Positions 21,210 to 34,385 of a stretch of DNA of 64,000 nucleotides are shown here, in pieces. Made by a program: the position numbers and the translations under genes. Where the stretch lies: positions 1,054,001 through 1,118,000 of the forward strand of contig CM106586.1 in assembly GCA_048013815.1 (NCBI GenBank). The letters run 5' to 3'. Below the pieces are notes generated by a model that saw only the letters and a list, made by a program, of their open reading frames with translations, searched no databases and was not told where the DNA came from. How positions within the stretch are numbered: the stretch's first letter is position 1; each line of letters begins with the position of its first letter. Source of the DNA: Setoptus koraiensis (taxonomy: Eukaryota; Arthropoda).

Positions 21210-22961
21210 GTTACAATATATTTGTGAGAATGTGTCGGCTATCTATATTTATATACACATACATATATGTGTATGCGTGTGTGGGAAAGAGTTTATGTTT
21301 GTGCCTGTTTATGTGTCTGTGTATAATGTACAATTTTTAAGGTCTAATTGTTCTTGTAAGCCGATCTAACGATTAATTAGCAGATGAGCAGTCGAGGAGG
21401 GGGAGCCAATACTGATATAATAATTATAATTAATTAATTACAATGCGGAGGTGTTTGTTGCAATCAACGATGATCAGTTTCAATCCGTTCCAATCAATTT
21501 GCAGTCGAATAATGGTGGCAATAGCAATGATGGTGATGTTGGTAATAATAATAATGATAATAATAATTAGTAAAGTGTTAAAACGACACCGAGCTAAATT
21601 ACTAAATGGTTGTGTGCCCGTGACTGTCTGTCCGTCTGTTTGTCTCTATGTCCAATTCTGTCCCGTTTTGCATCGTTCAGGTGTAATCTTCATTAGCACA
21701 CACACACACACACTCACAAACACAACACAACCAGTACCATTTAGGCCAGTTGATGATGATGCTGATGACGGTGGTGGTAATGGTGGCGGCAGCGGCAGCG
21801 TCGGCGGCGGTGCTGGTGGTGGCGGTAGTAGCGGCTAGAGAGGCTACGGCTGTGACTGTGGCGGCGACGGTGGCGGCAACGGCAACGAAATGTAGTCTAG
21901 TATAGGCGGTCGCAGCGGCAGTGCAGTACTACTGGCAGTCTGTAGGCAGCGGCGTTAGAGAATATATCGTATCGTGTTGTCGTCGTAGGCTTATATATTC
22001 GTCGTCGACATTTTTTCCATTCGTCTGTCCGTTTGCCTCACTGACTGTCTGGCCTGCGAGCGTGTGTGTGTGTGCGTGTGTGTGTGTGTGTGCGCCTGCG
22101 AGAGTGACTGCCTTCTCCCACTTCGATTTCAGTTCTGTGTGCGACTGTGTGCAGTTCGCCAGCAGTCAGCCTCGGCGGCACGCTAAAACCAACGCTCTTG
22201 TTGTTTGCTTGACTATGCACTGTGTGTGTGTGTGTTGTTGCCAATGCCTCTTCGATCACTTTCTTTATGTTCGCCAGAGGGCGCGCCAGGATGCATACAC
22301 ACCCACAGAGTGTCTCCACAAATGTTTCAACTGTTCGACACTAGGCGGCCTTTTCACTGGCTGCGCTATCGGCAGTTTATCAAAGGGAGTTAACTCGCCG
22401 CGCTCACTCACACAGGGTAAGTCAAACTGCATGCAAAGAATCCAAGTGCGCCGCCCTGGCGGCTGAAAAAGAAGCGACCGATGAGCCAAATGCCAAAGCG
22501 CACTCAGAGCAGCCCATGTAGAGGCTTTGTCTATGTCGCCAGTCGCGAGTGAGTGCCTGTGTGTGTGCGCTACACAAGTTGTGTGACTCACACACACAGC
22601 GCTACACTGTGTGCACTGTAGAATTATACAGATAGAATTGTGTGTGTGCGTGTGTGTCTCGCGAGAAACAGGGGGTAGTAACAGTTTCGAATGGAGAGTC
22701 TCCGTCGGGTAGTGTGAGCAACAGCCAACTGATTTGCTGCCTTCTGCTTGCAGTCAAACCCTGCAGCTCCACTTGACCAAGTCAAACATTTTCTGTTCAT
22801 TTCTGTGCGCCAGTGGCTCGGCGTGCGCGCCTCTGCTTGGCCCGCTGCTGCTAGTGTATGCTACTAGTGCTGTTGCAAGTGCTGCTGCTGTGCCATGCAT
22901 CAGAATGAACATCATTCATACTGATGCTGATTATATTGATCAGGATAATCATCATCACTGC

Positions 22962-23020
<59 letters not shown>

Positions 23021-23627
23021 TTCTATACTATGGGCTAGTAGTGCCTGTCCCCACTAGTCCAGTGCTGCTCCCTGCTCAGCGCCAGGGAAAAGCACACATC
23101 TCTTCCCTCTATGCACGCACAGAGATAGCGCGCTGTTTGAAAAAGTCTTGTGCGTCGAGTACACGGTGTACCGCGCTGCTAGCAGGATACTACTAGTTCA
23201 ATGTCGCTCTCCTTAGCCCTTGCTCTTGTTCATTATCTTAAGCAGCATTACACTAGATATGCGCCAGTAGTGATGTACGGGGTGTACGATATCATTCGCG
23301 TGTGCCTATTGCACAGTGCACAGAAGTGCGCTTTTTTGATGTAATTTTTGGTTTGGTTTAACTTGGCTCATTGTAGTAATAGTGCTATACTAATACTAAG
23401 AATTTGCTGCGGCTGCCATTAAATTCTAGATTTATATTTTATCCTGACGACACACGTATAAAGATGTCGAAAACACAGTGACTTTTACATGTCTCTTTAT
23501 CTGTATTATTTACTGTATTATATTATTATTATCATTTTTCATCTGGCCCATTATTTAGCCTTCGGAACTTCGGCTGTTTTAATCAATTTATACACAGGCA
23601 GTTTGTTGATTAGGAATACCACATATC
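21210..23627. promoter_or_regulatory. Divergent upstream region of MTA (-) and striatin (+)
   Basis: This is 2.4 kb without a supported gene. It contains GGC/GGT-rich triplet repeats (about 21760-21890), TG runs (about 22060-22095), frequent CGC words and a long (CA)n tract. The higher GC of 21750-22600 than its surroundings would fit 5' UTRs and promoters for both genes. Short frames through it are repeat-driven. Confidence 0.5.
22962..23018. repeat. (CA)n microsatellite
   Basis: This is an uninterrupted CA run of about 57 bp. Confidence 0.95.
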
Positions 23628-23741
23628 ATGGCCAGTAACCAAGCTAATCAGCAGCAACAACTACAACAACAGCAACAGCAGACCGAACAATTATTACAAC
23701 AACAGCAACAACAGACAGAACAACAACAACAGCAGCAACAG

Positions 23742-23773
<32 letters not shown>

Positions 23774-26505
23774 GACCGAACAACAACAACAACAACAGCA
23801 GCAACAACAGCAGCAGACACAACAACCGTCTTACTCGATACCAGGGATACTACATTATTTGCAATATGAGTGGCACAAATTTGAGGCCGAAAGGCAACAG
23901 TGGGAAGTTGAAAAGGCAGAACTATCGGCCAGGATAGCGCTATTACAGGGAGATAGAAAAGCGCACGAGAACCTTAAATTTGATCTAGTTAGGCGCATCA
24001 AAATGCTTGAGTACTGCCTCAGGATGGAGAGGGCCAAATACCACAAGCTCAAATACGGTGTAGATCCGCCTGTGTTGGGTGCCGATGATGTTAGCAGCAC
24101 CAAACCAAAAGAAATTTCCACCGTAGACAAGCCTGAACCTAGTGCTAACAATGACCCCAGTACACAACAATTGGAGCCTAAGATTATTAGTGAATTAAGC
24201 AATTACAATTCTAATAATGATTCCGCGCAATACAAGCAAGGCCGTGAACTGCTGAGACAATATCTACAAGAAATAGGATACACAGATACAATCATAGATT
24301 TGCGATCTAATCGTGTGAGATCTTTACTAGGTATTGGAACGCCACAAGCTAATCTGCTTGGTTGTTCTCCCAATAATAACGTACTAGACAACGTGTTTCA
24401 CCAAAATCATGATGAACATTACGAAAAGCAGCCTGTTACCGCTATACTAACACATCACAATAAACAACAGTTAAAACAACAAAATAATTTAGATTCTACT
24501 GGACAAAATGCTAGCACCAACAGTGATCCATTAGGCTGGGATGAACTTCAAACTCAGATGAATCAACAACTCTCGAAAAAACCTCAATCTGCACCACGAA
24601 CTAACAGTACAAATGATACTACCACGGCGAATAATCAATTTGATTTAGAATCCAGCGCCATCAATCAATTGGAGCAACAATCAAATGGTAGAAAATGGAA
24701 TAATTCATTAACATCGGAAAATGAAGCCTCAGTATTAGCCAATTTTGAATTTCTATATGATCAAAATCGAACATCGAAAGATACAGAAGAGGACGAAGAA
24801 GAAGAAGTTTCTGAAGATATTGTAGATTCGGTTGATCGAGCATCTTCTGTAGCTGCCTCTGGTTATTCATATCACTTTGAGAAGGAAAATGATGCTTCTG
24901 TTATTTATGGTAATAAATTAGGTGGCTTCATGAATGCTAACAATACCACGATGGTAGATTCTTCTAAGAATAGTACCGATAATAAAACCAATGGTAAACC
25001 TACGAATGCAACCGATCAATTGGCCAACATGACACAGTTGAACTCAGTACCAAGAAAAAAGCAACCCGCAAAAAATGCTTTTGTTCCCCTCAAGAATGAC
25101 CCTGTAGATATAGGCGAACTTGCTGCTCTCATGACTTTACCAAATGATTCCGATTCTATGGATTCGGCCATAGGATCTAAATCAGCTGAGCATAGAAAGG
25201 CCTGGATCGCTAAATACCAACTCAAATCCCATTTTGATTGTGTGCGAGCTCTCAGATTCCACGATACAGAATCTTTATTGGTAACAGCATCGGAAGATGA
25301 AACTATTAAACTATGGAATCTAGCCAAAACACAACCAGTCACCAACAAGAATAAACAGACAGGTGTACCTGCGTCAATCAACACCCCGAACCCCTCAAAC
25401 TCTACCCTAGATCTTGAGCCAATCTACACATTTAGAGGTCACTCATCTCGAATATTATGCCTAGCTCTACACAAGAATATTATTTTTTCTGGTGCACAAA
25501 ATGGTGAAATCATAGTATGGCAAATACCTTCGACGGACATCTCTTCAATAGACCCATATGATAGATATGATTCCCGCCAGACTCTTGGTCAGCTAGAAGG
25601 CCATGGAGATGCTGTCTGGTCTCTAGAGATCATCAATGTTCCCACCAAGGCATCCCCTCTACTATGTTCGGCCAGCTCCGACAAAACCATCAAGATTTGG
25701 GATACATCGGTGACAAAAGAAGATGAAGAGCCACTCAATCAGACAATATCGACTAAGACACCCCTTGCAGTAATCGATGTGGGAGAATCTTCTCCAACAT
25801 GTCTAGCAACCATACCAGAGCTAAACAATTTTTTTTCAAGCAGTGATCTTGCAGTATCCTTCAGTGACGGAAAGATCAAATTTTATGATATTGCAGCTTG
25901 TCTAACAAAAACTGAACCCAATACTCAACCCTTTTTAACACTAGAACATGGAAGCCCCTCTAGGATAAATTCACTTGTAATTCATCCCAACTTGCCTTGC
26001 ATGGTTAGTGCTCACAATGATCGAGATATAAAATTCTGGGATTTAACTACTCGTAAGTATTTGGGCAGATATTCAGAAAACTTGTAATTACTCTCTGGAG
26101 ATGTCACAGTATTTAATGGAGTATCCATTTCTTTTTCATAACAGGAAAATGTAATCATACCATGGTTGCTCATCTTGATGAAGTTACAAGTTTAGCATGT
26201 GATCCAAATGGAGTTTATTTATTAAGTGCTGGTAAGTTACCCCTGCATTTATAGTAGCCTTCTTTAATTTCTCGTTGAACTCCTGGTTATAACATAGAAT
26301 TTTGTTATTTTATATTGCCAACTACAACTTAGGCCATGATTGTAGCGTTAGATTGTGGAATTTCAATGATAGAACTTGCGTTCAAGAGTTAACATCTCAT
26401 AGGAAAAAATTTGATGAAGCTATCTTTGCAGTCACATTTCATTCTACCTTACCACATTTCGCCACTGCTGGTGCAGATGGCTTAGCAAAAGTTTTTGTAT
26501 CATAG
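23628..26505 (+). CDS. Cka: Striatin family protein (STRIPAK scaffold; Drosophila Cka orthologue)
   Basis: Exons 23628-26052, 26145-26231 and 26333-26505 join with GT..AG introns of 92 and 101 bp and give 894 residues. The order is the striatin one. A polyQ N-terminus is followed by the caveolin-binding/coiled-coil segment (GILHYLQYEWHKFEAERQQW, then LVRRIKMLEYCLRMERAKYH), then the conserved GRELLRQYLQEIGYTDTIID motif. A long disordered, partly acidic linker follows, then C-terminal WD40 repeats (25210 onward) ending GADGLAKVFVS. Striatins are regulatory B''' subunits of PP2A that tether GCK kinases in STRIPAK. The two small final exons complete the last WD repeats (HTMVAHLDEVTSLACDPNG and HDCSVRLWNF); without them the propeller would be short. 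Length is close to Cka and vertebrate striatins. Confidence 0.95.
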
Positions 26506-26545
26506 GCAATTAGATAACTAGTTTAGAAATAACTATTGTTACAAC

Positions 26546-26551
26546 AATAAA
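26546..26551 (+). other. Polyadenylation signal AATAAA (striatin)
   Basis: The hexamer lies 41 bp after the striatin stop. The convergent TMX3 gene has TTTATT (minus-strand AATAAA) at 26737-26742 and 26760-26765, so the two 3' ends are kept about 200 bp apart. Confidence 0.65.
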
Positions 26552-26823
26552 ATCACCTTACCCAGTACATGAAATTGCATCGATCCGATCCCTCTTCCCA
26601 GTGCACCTCCAACAACCGTTCAGCCAGCTCACACCTTTCCAAGTAATTCACAGATGGAAGTTATATCAATTGGTTCTAACTGCAAGGAGACCCTTGGAGA
26701 TCTTTGAATGATCAAATCAATTTACTATTATACAGCTTTATTTAAAAAAAATGCGTTTGTTTATTGTGATAAAACTATGTGAGAAATCATCTTTGATGAT
26801 AGGTCATGATTTGCCATAGCACT

Positions 26824-28334
26824 TCAATCCTCTTTCTCATGCTCTTCATCCCTCAAGGGAACTTCATCGTCGTCAGTTGAATTAGAGTTACAGCAGATTG
26901 TAAAAATTACAGCACAAAATCCCAAAACAGGTATGAAGAGAATTGAACTTATCACCAGAGGTTCACCTTTAAATGTTTTTAAAAAAATTGAAAAAATTGT
27001 GTATAAGTTGAATATATTTCGTTTAGTACTGTGTAAGAGACTATCACCTCCAACCATTTTATCGGGTATATGTCCCTTTTCTATCTCCTCTAGATAGTGC
27101 TTGATGTATCTGCTTAGTTTGTCCAACTCTTGTGGTACTCTGGCTTTGTTAGAGACATAGGGAATGTCTTCAGGCATGTAGTAACTTAAGTTTTGTGCGA
27201 GCACCATCAAATTTGGCACTGGGTCAATGGTTCTTATGGCAAGTGAATTCAAAGTTGAAAGATCTGATGACCACGCAAATAGAAATGCTTCATTTTCTGC
27301 ATAATCTTTGGCTATCCCAGCAATAACCTCTTTGAACATTGCATTCGACAAAGTCATTCTTTTTGTAGGTTCATGTTCGTCTAGAACAGCTATAACTAAT
27401 AGCCTTCTAGTCTCAAGAGCTCTTTTCAGATTAGACGATCCTAGTTTAGAGAAGATGGCAAATGTATTATTTTTGATAAAATTAAGAAGATTCCCATTAT
27501 CGTAGTCATTGATAGAATTCCAGTATGAGATTGGCTGAGGCTTCTTAGATTTTAGTATAAATATATCGCCCTTATGTACGTCTTTGGTTTTGAATATGCC
27601 CGGACACTGGTTGATGCTTGTTTGGTAGAACCAAAAGTTAGTTGAGTGATTTCCTGCAGCATAGCTGTACCTCAAGTACAACTCTTCTGACTGATTCTTC
27701 AAGTTAGAAAGTATTATGACTTGATGGCTATCTATTTGGTGCTGAAGATCTTGGCAAGTATCTATAGTTTTTATAGGGGGTCCATGTAGACGATCTGCAA
27801 AAGAAACTATATCTTCTACATTCCTTTCTCCATAATAAGTAAATCGTTTACTACCATCAATGAATTTGATTGTGGGAAAAGATTCTATTGAAAATTGCTC
27901 AGCGAGTTGTGGATACTTTGTACAGTCCACTCGACCAACTATGAGATTGTCATGCATATGATAGAGCGCCTCTGCTACATTAGCGTATGTAGGTTCTGTA
28001 ATCGAAGAGAATAACGAAATGAGATCAAAATCAAAATTAGGTACAAGGAGCGAACACAGTGCGTTAGTGAGTACAGAATTTGATTCTTAACAATAGATTT
28101 ACCCAAATCTCTGCAATGATGACACCAAGGGGCGTAGAATTTGACCAGCCATCCTCTATTAGGATCTTGTTTCAGATACTCTGTAAACTTTCCATCGAGC
28201 TCAATTACTTTGGCTTGCACGTTCGAACCGAGTCCTGTGACCAATGATAAGTTAAGTAGCACCCAGAGTAGTGTTCTCAGAGTGTTTCCGCGGACAATTG
28301 CTTTTGTTTCTGAGGTAAAGCTACGAGCGGTCAT
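26824..28334 (-). CDS. TMX3: TMX3-like transmembrane thioredoxin (protein disulfide isomerase family)
   Basis: Exons 28334-28103 and 27995-26824 (107-bp intron, phase 1) give 467 residues. A hydrophobic leader (about 18-36) precedes a thioredoxin domain with WLVKFYAPWCHHCRDLG; the active-site Cys are 71 and 74. The exon junction continues correctly into the second half of the fold (VGRVDCTKYPQLAEQF, then SFPTIKFIDG with the cis-Pro). Further thioredoxin-like domains, a transmembrane helix (about 424-446, ISSILFIPVLGFCAVIFTICC) and an acidic cytosolic tail follow, the layout of the ER enzyme TMX3. Two points differ from the usual form. The CXXC is CHHC, not CGHC, and the tail ends HEKED without a clear KKxx retrieval signal. 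Confidence 0.85.
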
Positions 28335-29133
28335 GATTGTTCAGTTTGTTCTGGTATCGGCTACAATTGTTTGATAGTACAGTTCGCCGGATTGTTCTCG
28401 TTAGTCGGTTCCCCTAGACATATTGTAGGGTCCAATGAAATGGCGATAATACAATTACATCAATAATGTGACAAATAAAAGGACATTAGCATGTTGTAGT
28501 TTCTGGCATGGTTAGCATTATAGTGGTCGATCAATGATGGGGTAACCAGACGCGCTCAAGACGTAAATATAAACATTATGCGCGTGCCAGCTAGAAGATA
28601 TTCACATGAATAATTCACGTGAATATTCTCACAGTTTACCATCTATCGCGATCCGTTCATCGGTGCAGGCATACAAGCATCTTTAGTGAATACCGACATG
28701 GATCGATATTCGAGTTTGAATTACTCATGAATCGACCATAGCCATGATATTTATGGTATTCATTTGAGACAATGGTAAAACACAGATAAAAAAGCAAACA
28801 AAAAGTTCTTTCGAACTTGGCGCCATTGAATCATCATCTGTATTAAGAGGCAAGCCAATGAACTGATACAAACTGATTCGAACCACTCGTCAGTCAGTTC
28901 GCTGCTCTTTAAACTAAAATCATGGATATCCTACTAGACCAATGACCATCTTCAAGCTCTAGTTAATAACGACATAGGCATGTTAGTTTTGATATTCTTC
29001 TACGATATATAAGCTAGATATATACTGTTGGCGACAAGACCAATTCAAATAAAGGAGCCGGTTATAATTTAATCATACTAATAACAACAACTATACCTAA
29101 CCAAGAGCAGTAGTATTAGCCAATATAGTAGTG
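28335..29133. promoter_or_regulatory. Divergent promoter region, TMX3 (-) and Arp3 (+)
   Basis: This is 799 bp between two divergent start codons. A TATA-like GATATATAAGC lies near 29005, about 130 bp before the Arp3 start, and could be its core promoter. Nothing else is seen. Confidence 0.45.
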
Positions 29134-30393
29134 ATGGCCTTTCAGTTGCCGGCCATCGTTATCGACAATGGAACTGGCTACACTAAACTGGGTTATGCTG
29201 GTAACCGTGAACCTCAATTTATAATACCATCCACCATATCGATCAAGGAGACATCCAAAGTTGGCGATCAGGCCTCCAGACGATTAACTCGCGGCATAGA
29301 CGATCTAGATTTCTACATTGGCGACGAGGCGTTAGACGCTCCAGGCTATTCAATTAAATATCCAATAAGACATGGCATCATTGAGGATTGGGATCTAATG
29401 GAACGTTATTGGGAGCAATGCATCTTTAAATACTTGAGAGCCGAACCAGAGGACCACTATTTTCTACTAACCGAACCACCTTTGAACACGCCAGAGAATA
29501 GAGAATACACTGCCGAGATTATGTTCGAATCTTTCAATGTGCCAGGTTTATATATAGCGGTCCAAGCAGTATTAGCCTTAGCGGCATCGTGGACGTCCAG
29601 GCCAGTGGGCGAACGGACCCTTACTGGAATGGTTATTGATTCAGGCGATGGTGTTACACATTGCATACCAGTTGCTGAGGGCTATGTTATTGGTAGTTGC
29701 ATAAAGCACATTCCAATAGCTGGTAGAAATATAACCTATTTTATACAAAGTCTATTACGTGAACGAGAGCAATCTATACCTCCAGAGCAATCATTGGAGA
29801 CAGCTAAGGCGATTAAGGAAAGATTTTGTTATATTTGTCCTGATTTGGCTAAAGAATTTGAGAAATATGATAAAAATCCTAACAAATGGATCAAAAAATA
29901 CATGGGACACAACAATATAACAAAGAATCCCTTTGAGATCGACGTAGGCTTTGAACGCTTCTTGGGGCCCGAGATATTTTTCAATCCAGAAATTGCCAAC
30001 TCAGACTTTATAGCCCCATTGTCGGAAATTGTGGATGATTGTATTCAGAATTCACCCATTGATGTTAGAAGGCCATTATACAAGAATATTGTACTGTCAG
30101 GAGGATCTACTATGTTCAGAGATTTTGATCGTAGATTACAAAGAGACATACAAAGAATAGTTAATGCCAGACTCAAAACTAGCTATAGCTTGAGTCAAGG
30201 TAGAGTCAACCCAAAACCAATAGATGTTCAAGTATTGTCGCATCACATGCAACGTTACGCTGTTTGGTTTGGTGGATCAATGTTAGCTTCTACACCCGAA
30301 TTCTACACAGACTATTGTCACACTAAAGCTCAATATGACGAATATGGTCCATCTATCTGCAGGCACAATCCTGTAGTCAATCCAGAACTGTAA
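29134..30393 (+). CDS. Arp3: Actin-related protein 3 (Arp2/3 complex)
   Basis: An intronless 419-residue frame begins [20 protein letters not shown] at the ATG at 29134. It aligns with human ACTR3 throughout from memory. The nucleotide-binding phosphate loop is [33 protein letters not shown] and [20 protein letters not shown] are near invariant, [10 protein letters not shown] is the second phosphate loop, [11 protein letters not shown] is the adenosine motif, and [13 protein letters not shown] lies near the C-terminus. Length (human 418) is full. Arp3 pairs with Arp2 to nucleate branched actin filaments in the cytoplasm. Absence of introns in this and several neighbours is a local trait; the high conservation argues against a retro-pseudogene. 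Confidence 0.98.
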   Translation: MAFQLPAIVIDNGTGYTKLGYAGNREPQFIIPSTISIKETSKVGDQASRRLTRGIDDLDFYIGDEALDAPGYSIKYPIRHGIIEDWDLMERYWEQCIFKYLRAEPEDHYFLLTEPPLNTPENREYTAEIMFESFNVPGLYIAVQAVLALAASWTSRPVGERTLTGMVIDSGDGVTHCIPVAEGYVIGSCIKHIPIAGRNITYFIQSLLREREQSIPPEQSLETAKAIKERFCYICPDLAKEFEKYDKNPNKWIKKYMGHNNITKNPFEIDVGFERFLGPEIFFNPEIANSDFIAPLSEIVDDCIQNSPIDVRRPLYKNIVLSGGSTMFRDFDRRLQRDIQRIVNARLKTSYSLSQGRVNPKPIDVQVLSHHMQRYAVWFGGSMLASTPEFYTDYCHTKAQYDEYGPSICRHNPVVNPEL

Positions 30394-31192
30394 TATAAAT
30401 AATGCTATTAAATTTATCCGTCATTGGAAGCTCACGAGAAGTCAGTCAATAGATGTTTTAGTTGAACAACTTGACAAGTTTATTTGACTATTATTATTAA
30501 AATTTTTTCTCTATTCTACTGCTTAAGTGAATAAGTGTCACCTATGCTCAGGTGTTTTGTTTTAGTCGCATATTATTATTTACCTAGTCATTATTTGCTC
30601 ACGCTCTGGTTGTGAAGAGAAGATGAATTTATTGTGGGTCAACAGTTGATGATCAGATGATGTCTTTGTTTGCTATTAACATTTTTGACGTCCGCCATAG
30701 ATTTATTGAACTTTTCAACAAACTGTTGTCAATGTTTATTTTGAGCATTCGTGCAGTCTGGCTGTAGCTATGACACATTCGACAACAAAGAAATTTCAAC
30801 AAATCATGTTGACCATAGTTAACGATTGACATATTGTCATTAGTGCTATCATTGCGAGTATGACTTGACAACAATAATGACCCAGTTATCGAAAAATAAG
30901 ACCAGATCAATCGGTGTGATTGAAAATTTATAGCAAACAATCACAATGACTGGAGCAATATGAGAGCAAACAATATCAGAGAGGACTTTGTTGCCCTAAC
31001 AGGATGGCCTCCTCGGTCGATTGATTTTCTAAGTATATTGTCGGACTAGTCATGAAAGCTTGCCAGTCGCAGGTACATCGCAGTTAGAGAATGATCGATT
31101 GCAATAAATGGAACCTTGCGTTCAGGATTTCATTTGATTACAGTGTATATAGTGCATCAATTCGATAAAAATAGAAGAATCGGAAAGAATAT
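30394..31192. other. Intergenic between Arp3 and the aminopeptidase gene
   Basis: The spacer lies between two plus-strand genes and holds the Arp3 3' UTR and the promoter of the next gene. No gene or repeat of note is seen. Confidence 0.45.
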
Positions 31193-34100
31193 ATGGACAA
31201 ACCAATCAAGATGTTTTCAATATCACTAGTATTAATGTTAGCCTTCGCAGCTACAAATGAAATACGGTCGTCCGATGTGAGCCCAAGAATCGGTTTGGCT
31301 CCCCATGAAAGGCCCACTTGTCAATCGGTTAATCAAACCCCCGGGTCAGAAAATCAAGTGGGAATAGAGGCTGTTTCTCTACAAATTCACACAAAAGGAA
31401 AGGACGAGTCATCGAAGATTTCAACAAAATCTAAGTTTGACAGCTCAGATAGACTGAGAAAATTGCGACAGTTAATGAAGGCCAGTAACTATGACGCCTA
31501 TCTTGTGACATTAGAAGATGAGCACGGTTCGGAGTTTCCCTCTGAACAAGACAATCGATTGCAATTCATTTCTGGCTTCACCGGATCAAGAGGCTACGCG
31601 CTGATTCTGATGGATCGAGCGGTGTTCGTAACCGATGGCAGGTATGAGATCCAAGCAGAACAAGAATTGGATTGTAATTGGTGGACAATATCCAACAGTG
31701 GAAACATTGCCGATTTGATTCAATGGCTAAAAGAGAACACAGCCAAAGGATTGAAGGTGGCAATAAACGCGCGCCTCATCTCTTTGCAAGAGGTAAGTGC
31801 TTGATAATGGAGAGTATATTTCTTACCAATAGAATTAATCAGAGGTATGTGTAAATGAAACTTTTTATTATGTCTTCTTTATCTTCACCACATGGTTACA
31901 AAGTATGAGCTATTAGAGAGCAAGATTCAAGCGATGGAATCGCAAACACTACTGCTATCACAAGATCTGATCGACACAGTTTGGAATAGCATGTCTGGCG
32001 ACGCGCGTAAACCTTCATCCGATGCTCCTATATTGATACACCCAATTCAGTATGCGGGCTCTAGTTGGCAGCAAAAATTGGTGAAATTGTCGGATAAAAT
32101 GAACGAGTTGCAACTCGGTAGTTATGTAATCACTGCTCTTGACGAGATAGCCTGGTTGTTTAATTTGCGCGGTGGCGATCTACCCTACAATCCCTTATTC
32201 AAGGCCTATGTATTGATAAGCAAATATCAGGCGCCACAAGCGATACAACAGCAGGTGATGCCGATTAATCCATTTGTGCCCATTGCAGCGGCAGCACCGC
32301 AAGCGGCCGTACGAACCGTCGATATTATGCAAGTCATTAGCGTGACTCTTTATATAGACCTGAGAAAAATTACGCCAGCTCTAAGGGACTATTTAGGCGT
32401 CGACAATGCCACAATAACTCTGAGAACAACCACAAATGAAACAAACGGAACACAGAAAAAATCTGGCTCGAAAATAGTGATCAATTTAGTGGACTATGAT
32501 CTTTTTATCAAAGATCTGAGTGAGCGATTTTCTTTGCCAGGCAAAATTTCCGGACGGCTGGCTATTCCAATTAGATCAAACGTTGCAGTACATACAATGG
32601 CGAAGAATTACCAAGATCGCGTTATATTGACCGAATCGTTGATTGTGTACATGAAAGGTGTGAAATCGGACGTTGAAGTGCACAATATGAGAGAGGCTCA
32701 TATACGCGATTCATTGGCCATTAGTATGTTGTTGGCGCAATTGGATTCTGACATATCGGCCGACGTATCAGCAAACATGAAGTTAGACACCAGTACAAAT
32801 ATGTTTGCCCTCTCTGAACAAAATTCTGGCCAGACGAAATGGAATGAAATATCCGCCGCGAATCAATTAGAATTGTATCGCAAAGTGATGCAAAACAACA
32901 GAGGCCTATCGTTTGAGACAATATCTGCATTCGGTTCAAACGGGGCCATAATACATTATGGACCTAGCCAGTCGACTAGTAAAACAATCGACAATTCGTC
33001 CATGTATCTGCTCGATAGCGGTGGCCAATATTTAGACGGCACAACCGATATAACACGAACCACTCATTTTGGTCAACCCAATGATTGGCAGCGAGAAACA
33101 TACACTCGAGTGCTAATGGGGTCTATTGATACGATGATGCTCAGATTTCCGGCGACGGCCACATATAAAGTGAGTGACATTTTGGCCAGAAGACATTTGT
33201 ACGAAATTGGACTCGATTATGCCCATGGTACTGGACACGGCATTGGTGCTTATGGTTTGGTGCACGAGTCGCCATCTATAATTGCAAAACATGGCGGCAG
33301 TTCTGGTTTGCCTCCGAAGGCCACTACTCAATCTGGTGTGCCTATAATAAGCAGTCACATTGCGCCCATTGAAGCAAACATGATGAGCTCCGTGGAGCCT
33401 GGATACTACAAACAAGACGATTTCGGTATTAGAATAGAAGACATAGTAGTAGTGAAGAATATTGTGTCATCAGAACAGTTTGACAACAACCAGACACAGA
33501 AGACAAGCGGTGTCGATTTGACCACAGCAACATCGACAGGTGAACTGCAGCAAAAAAAGCAACGAGACAACAACAAAAATGCGGGCGCGAAATTCCTCGG
33601 CTTCGAGCCCATGTCGCTGGTGCCTTATGAGCCAAAATTAATCAAGTTCCACATGTTGAGCGAACAACAAAAATCCTGGCTCAATCAATACAATAGACTG
33701 ATCAGAAATAAATTGATTGCGCTCATTAAGCAATTTATGAATGTGTTAGATGGAAGAAAAAAAAAGAGACTGGCCGCCAGTCAGCAAATAAGACAAGCCA
33801 ACAACAACAACTCAACCTATAACAACTTGAGCAATTTATACAATGGACTTATAGATGATGAGACATTGCGTTTGGCGCTCCAACGCGCTCATCTGTGGAT
33901 ACTGCTAAAGACTGAGTCTATTCCGATGGCCACCACAAGTGGCCACTATATAACCAGATATTTCGATCAACTAAATGACGACACCGCTCATATCAACAAC
34001 AACAACCCCATGTTGTCCTATAGTTTAGGAGCACAACAGTCTTTTAATAACATTCACAATCAACAAGAGGACGACATTAATAATTATAGATGCGACGAAA

Positions 34101-34279
34101 CGGTCAATCCGAAATCGTGTGGCCTCTTTATGATGGCGGCAAATCAATTTCATCGATCGGCCAACGCCCGAAACGATGCCTCTCAACGTTTGCCGGCAAC
34201 ACATGAGCCGATTGTTTATTTCATTTCTCTCATTGTTATGCAAACTATTGTAATGACTTTTGGAGGCTTTCATCTGTAA
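31193..34279 (+). CDS. Secreted, probably GPI-anchored Xaa-Pro aminopeptidase (XPNPEP2-like)
   Basis: Exons 31193-31792 and 31904-34279 (phase 0; GTAAGT donor, AAG acceptor) give 991 residues. A signal peptide (MFSISLVLMLAFAATNE after six residues) is followed by two creatinase-like N-terminal domains (LMKASNYDAYLVTLEDEHGSE; DEIAWLFNLRGGDLPYNPLF) and the M24B pita-bread domain. All expected metal ligands are visible: Asp in YLLDSGGQY and GTTDITRT, His in GHGTGHGIGAYGLVHESP, Glu in SSVEPGYY and GIRIEDIVVV. The enzyme removes an N-terminal residue before Pro. The C-terminus ends in a hydrophobic stretch (IVYFISLIVMQTIVMTFGG), consistent with a GPI signal as in XPNPEP2. It is about 300 residues longer than vertebrate enzymes because of low-complexity insertions, notably one after the metal-ligand Glu near 33470-33590 and another before the C-terminus. 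Confidence 0.92.
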
Positions 34280-34379
34280 TATCTCTCTGTTTAACATGAT
34301 GATTACGAGTATTTATTATTGAAGAAACGAAATTTAGCACGATGTAAACAATGCAACTAATATCGAATCACATTCACAG

Positions 34380-34385
34380 AATAAA
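34380..34385 (+). other. Polyadenylation signal AATAAA (aminopeptidase gene)
   Basis: A canonical hexamer lies 101 bp after the stop, with a second AATAAA about 10 bp later. Confidence 0.6.

Noticed and set aside
29134-30393. Arp3 as a processed pseudogene because it lacks introns
   Set aside because: The frame is full length with all actin-fold motifs intact, and neighbouring genuine genes are also intron-poor.
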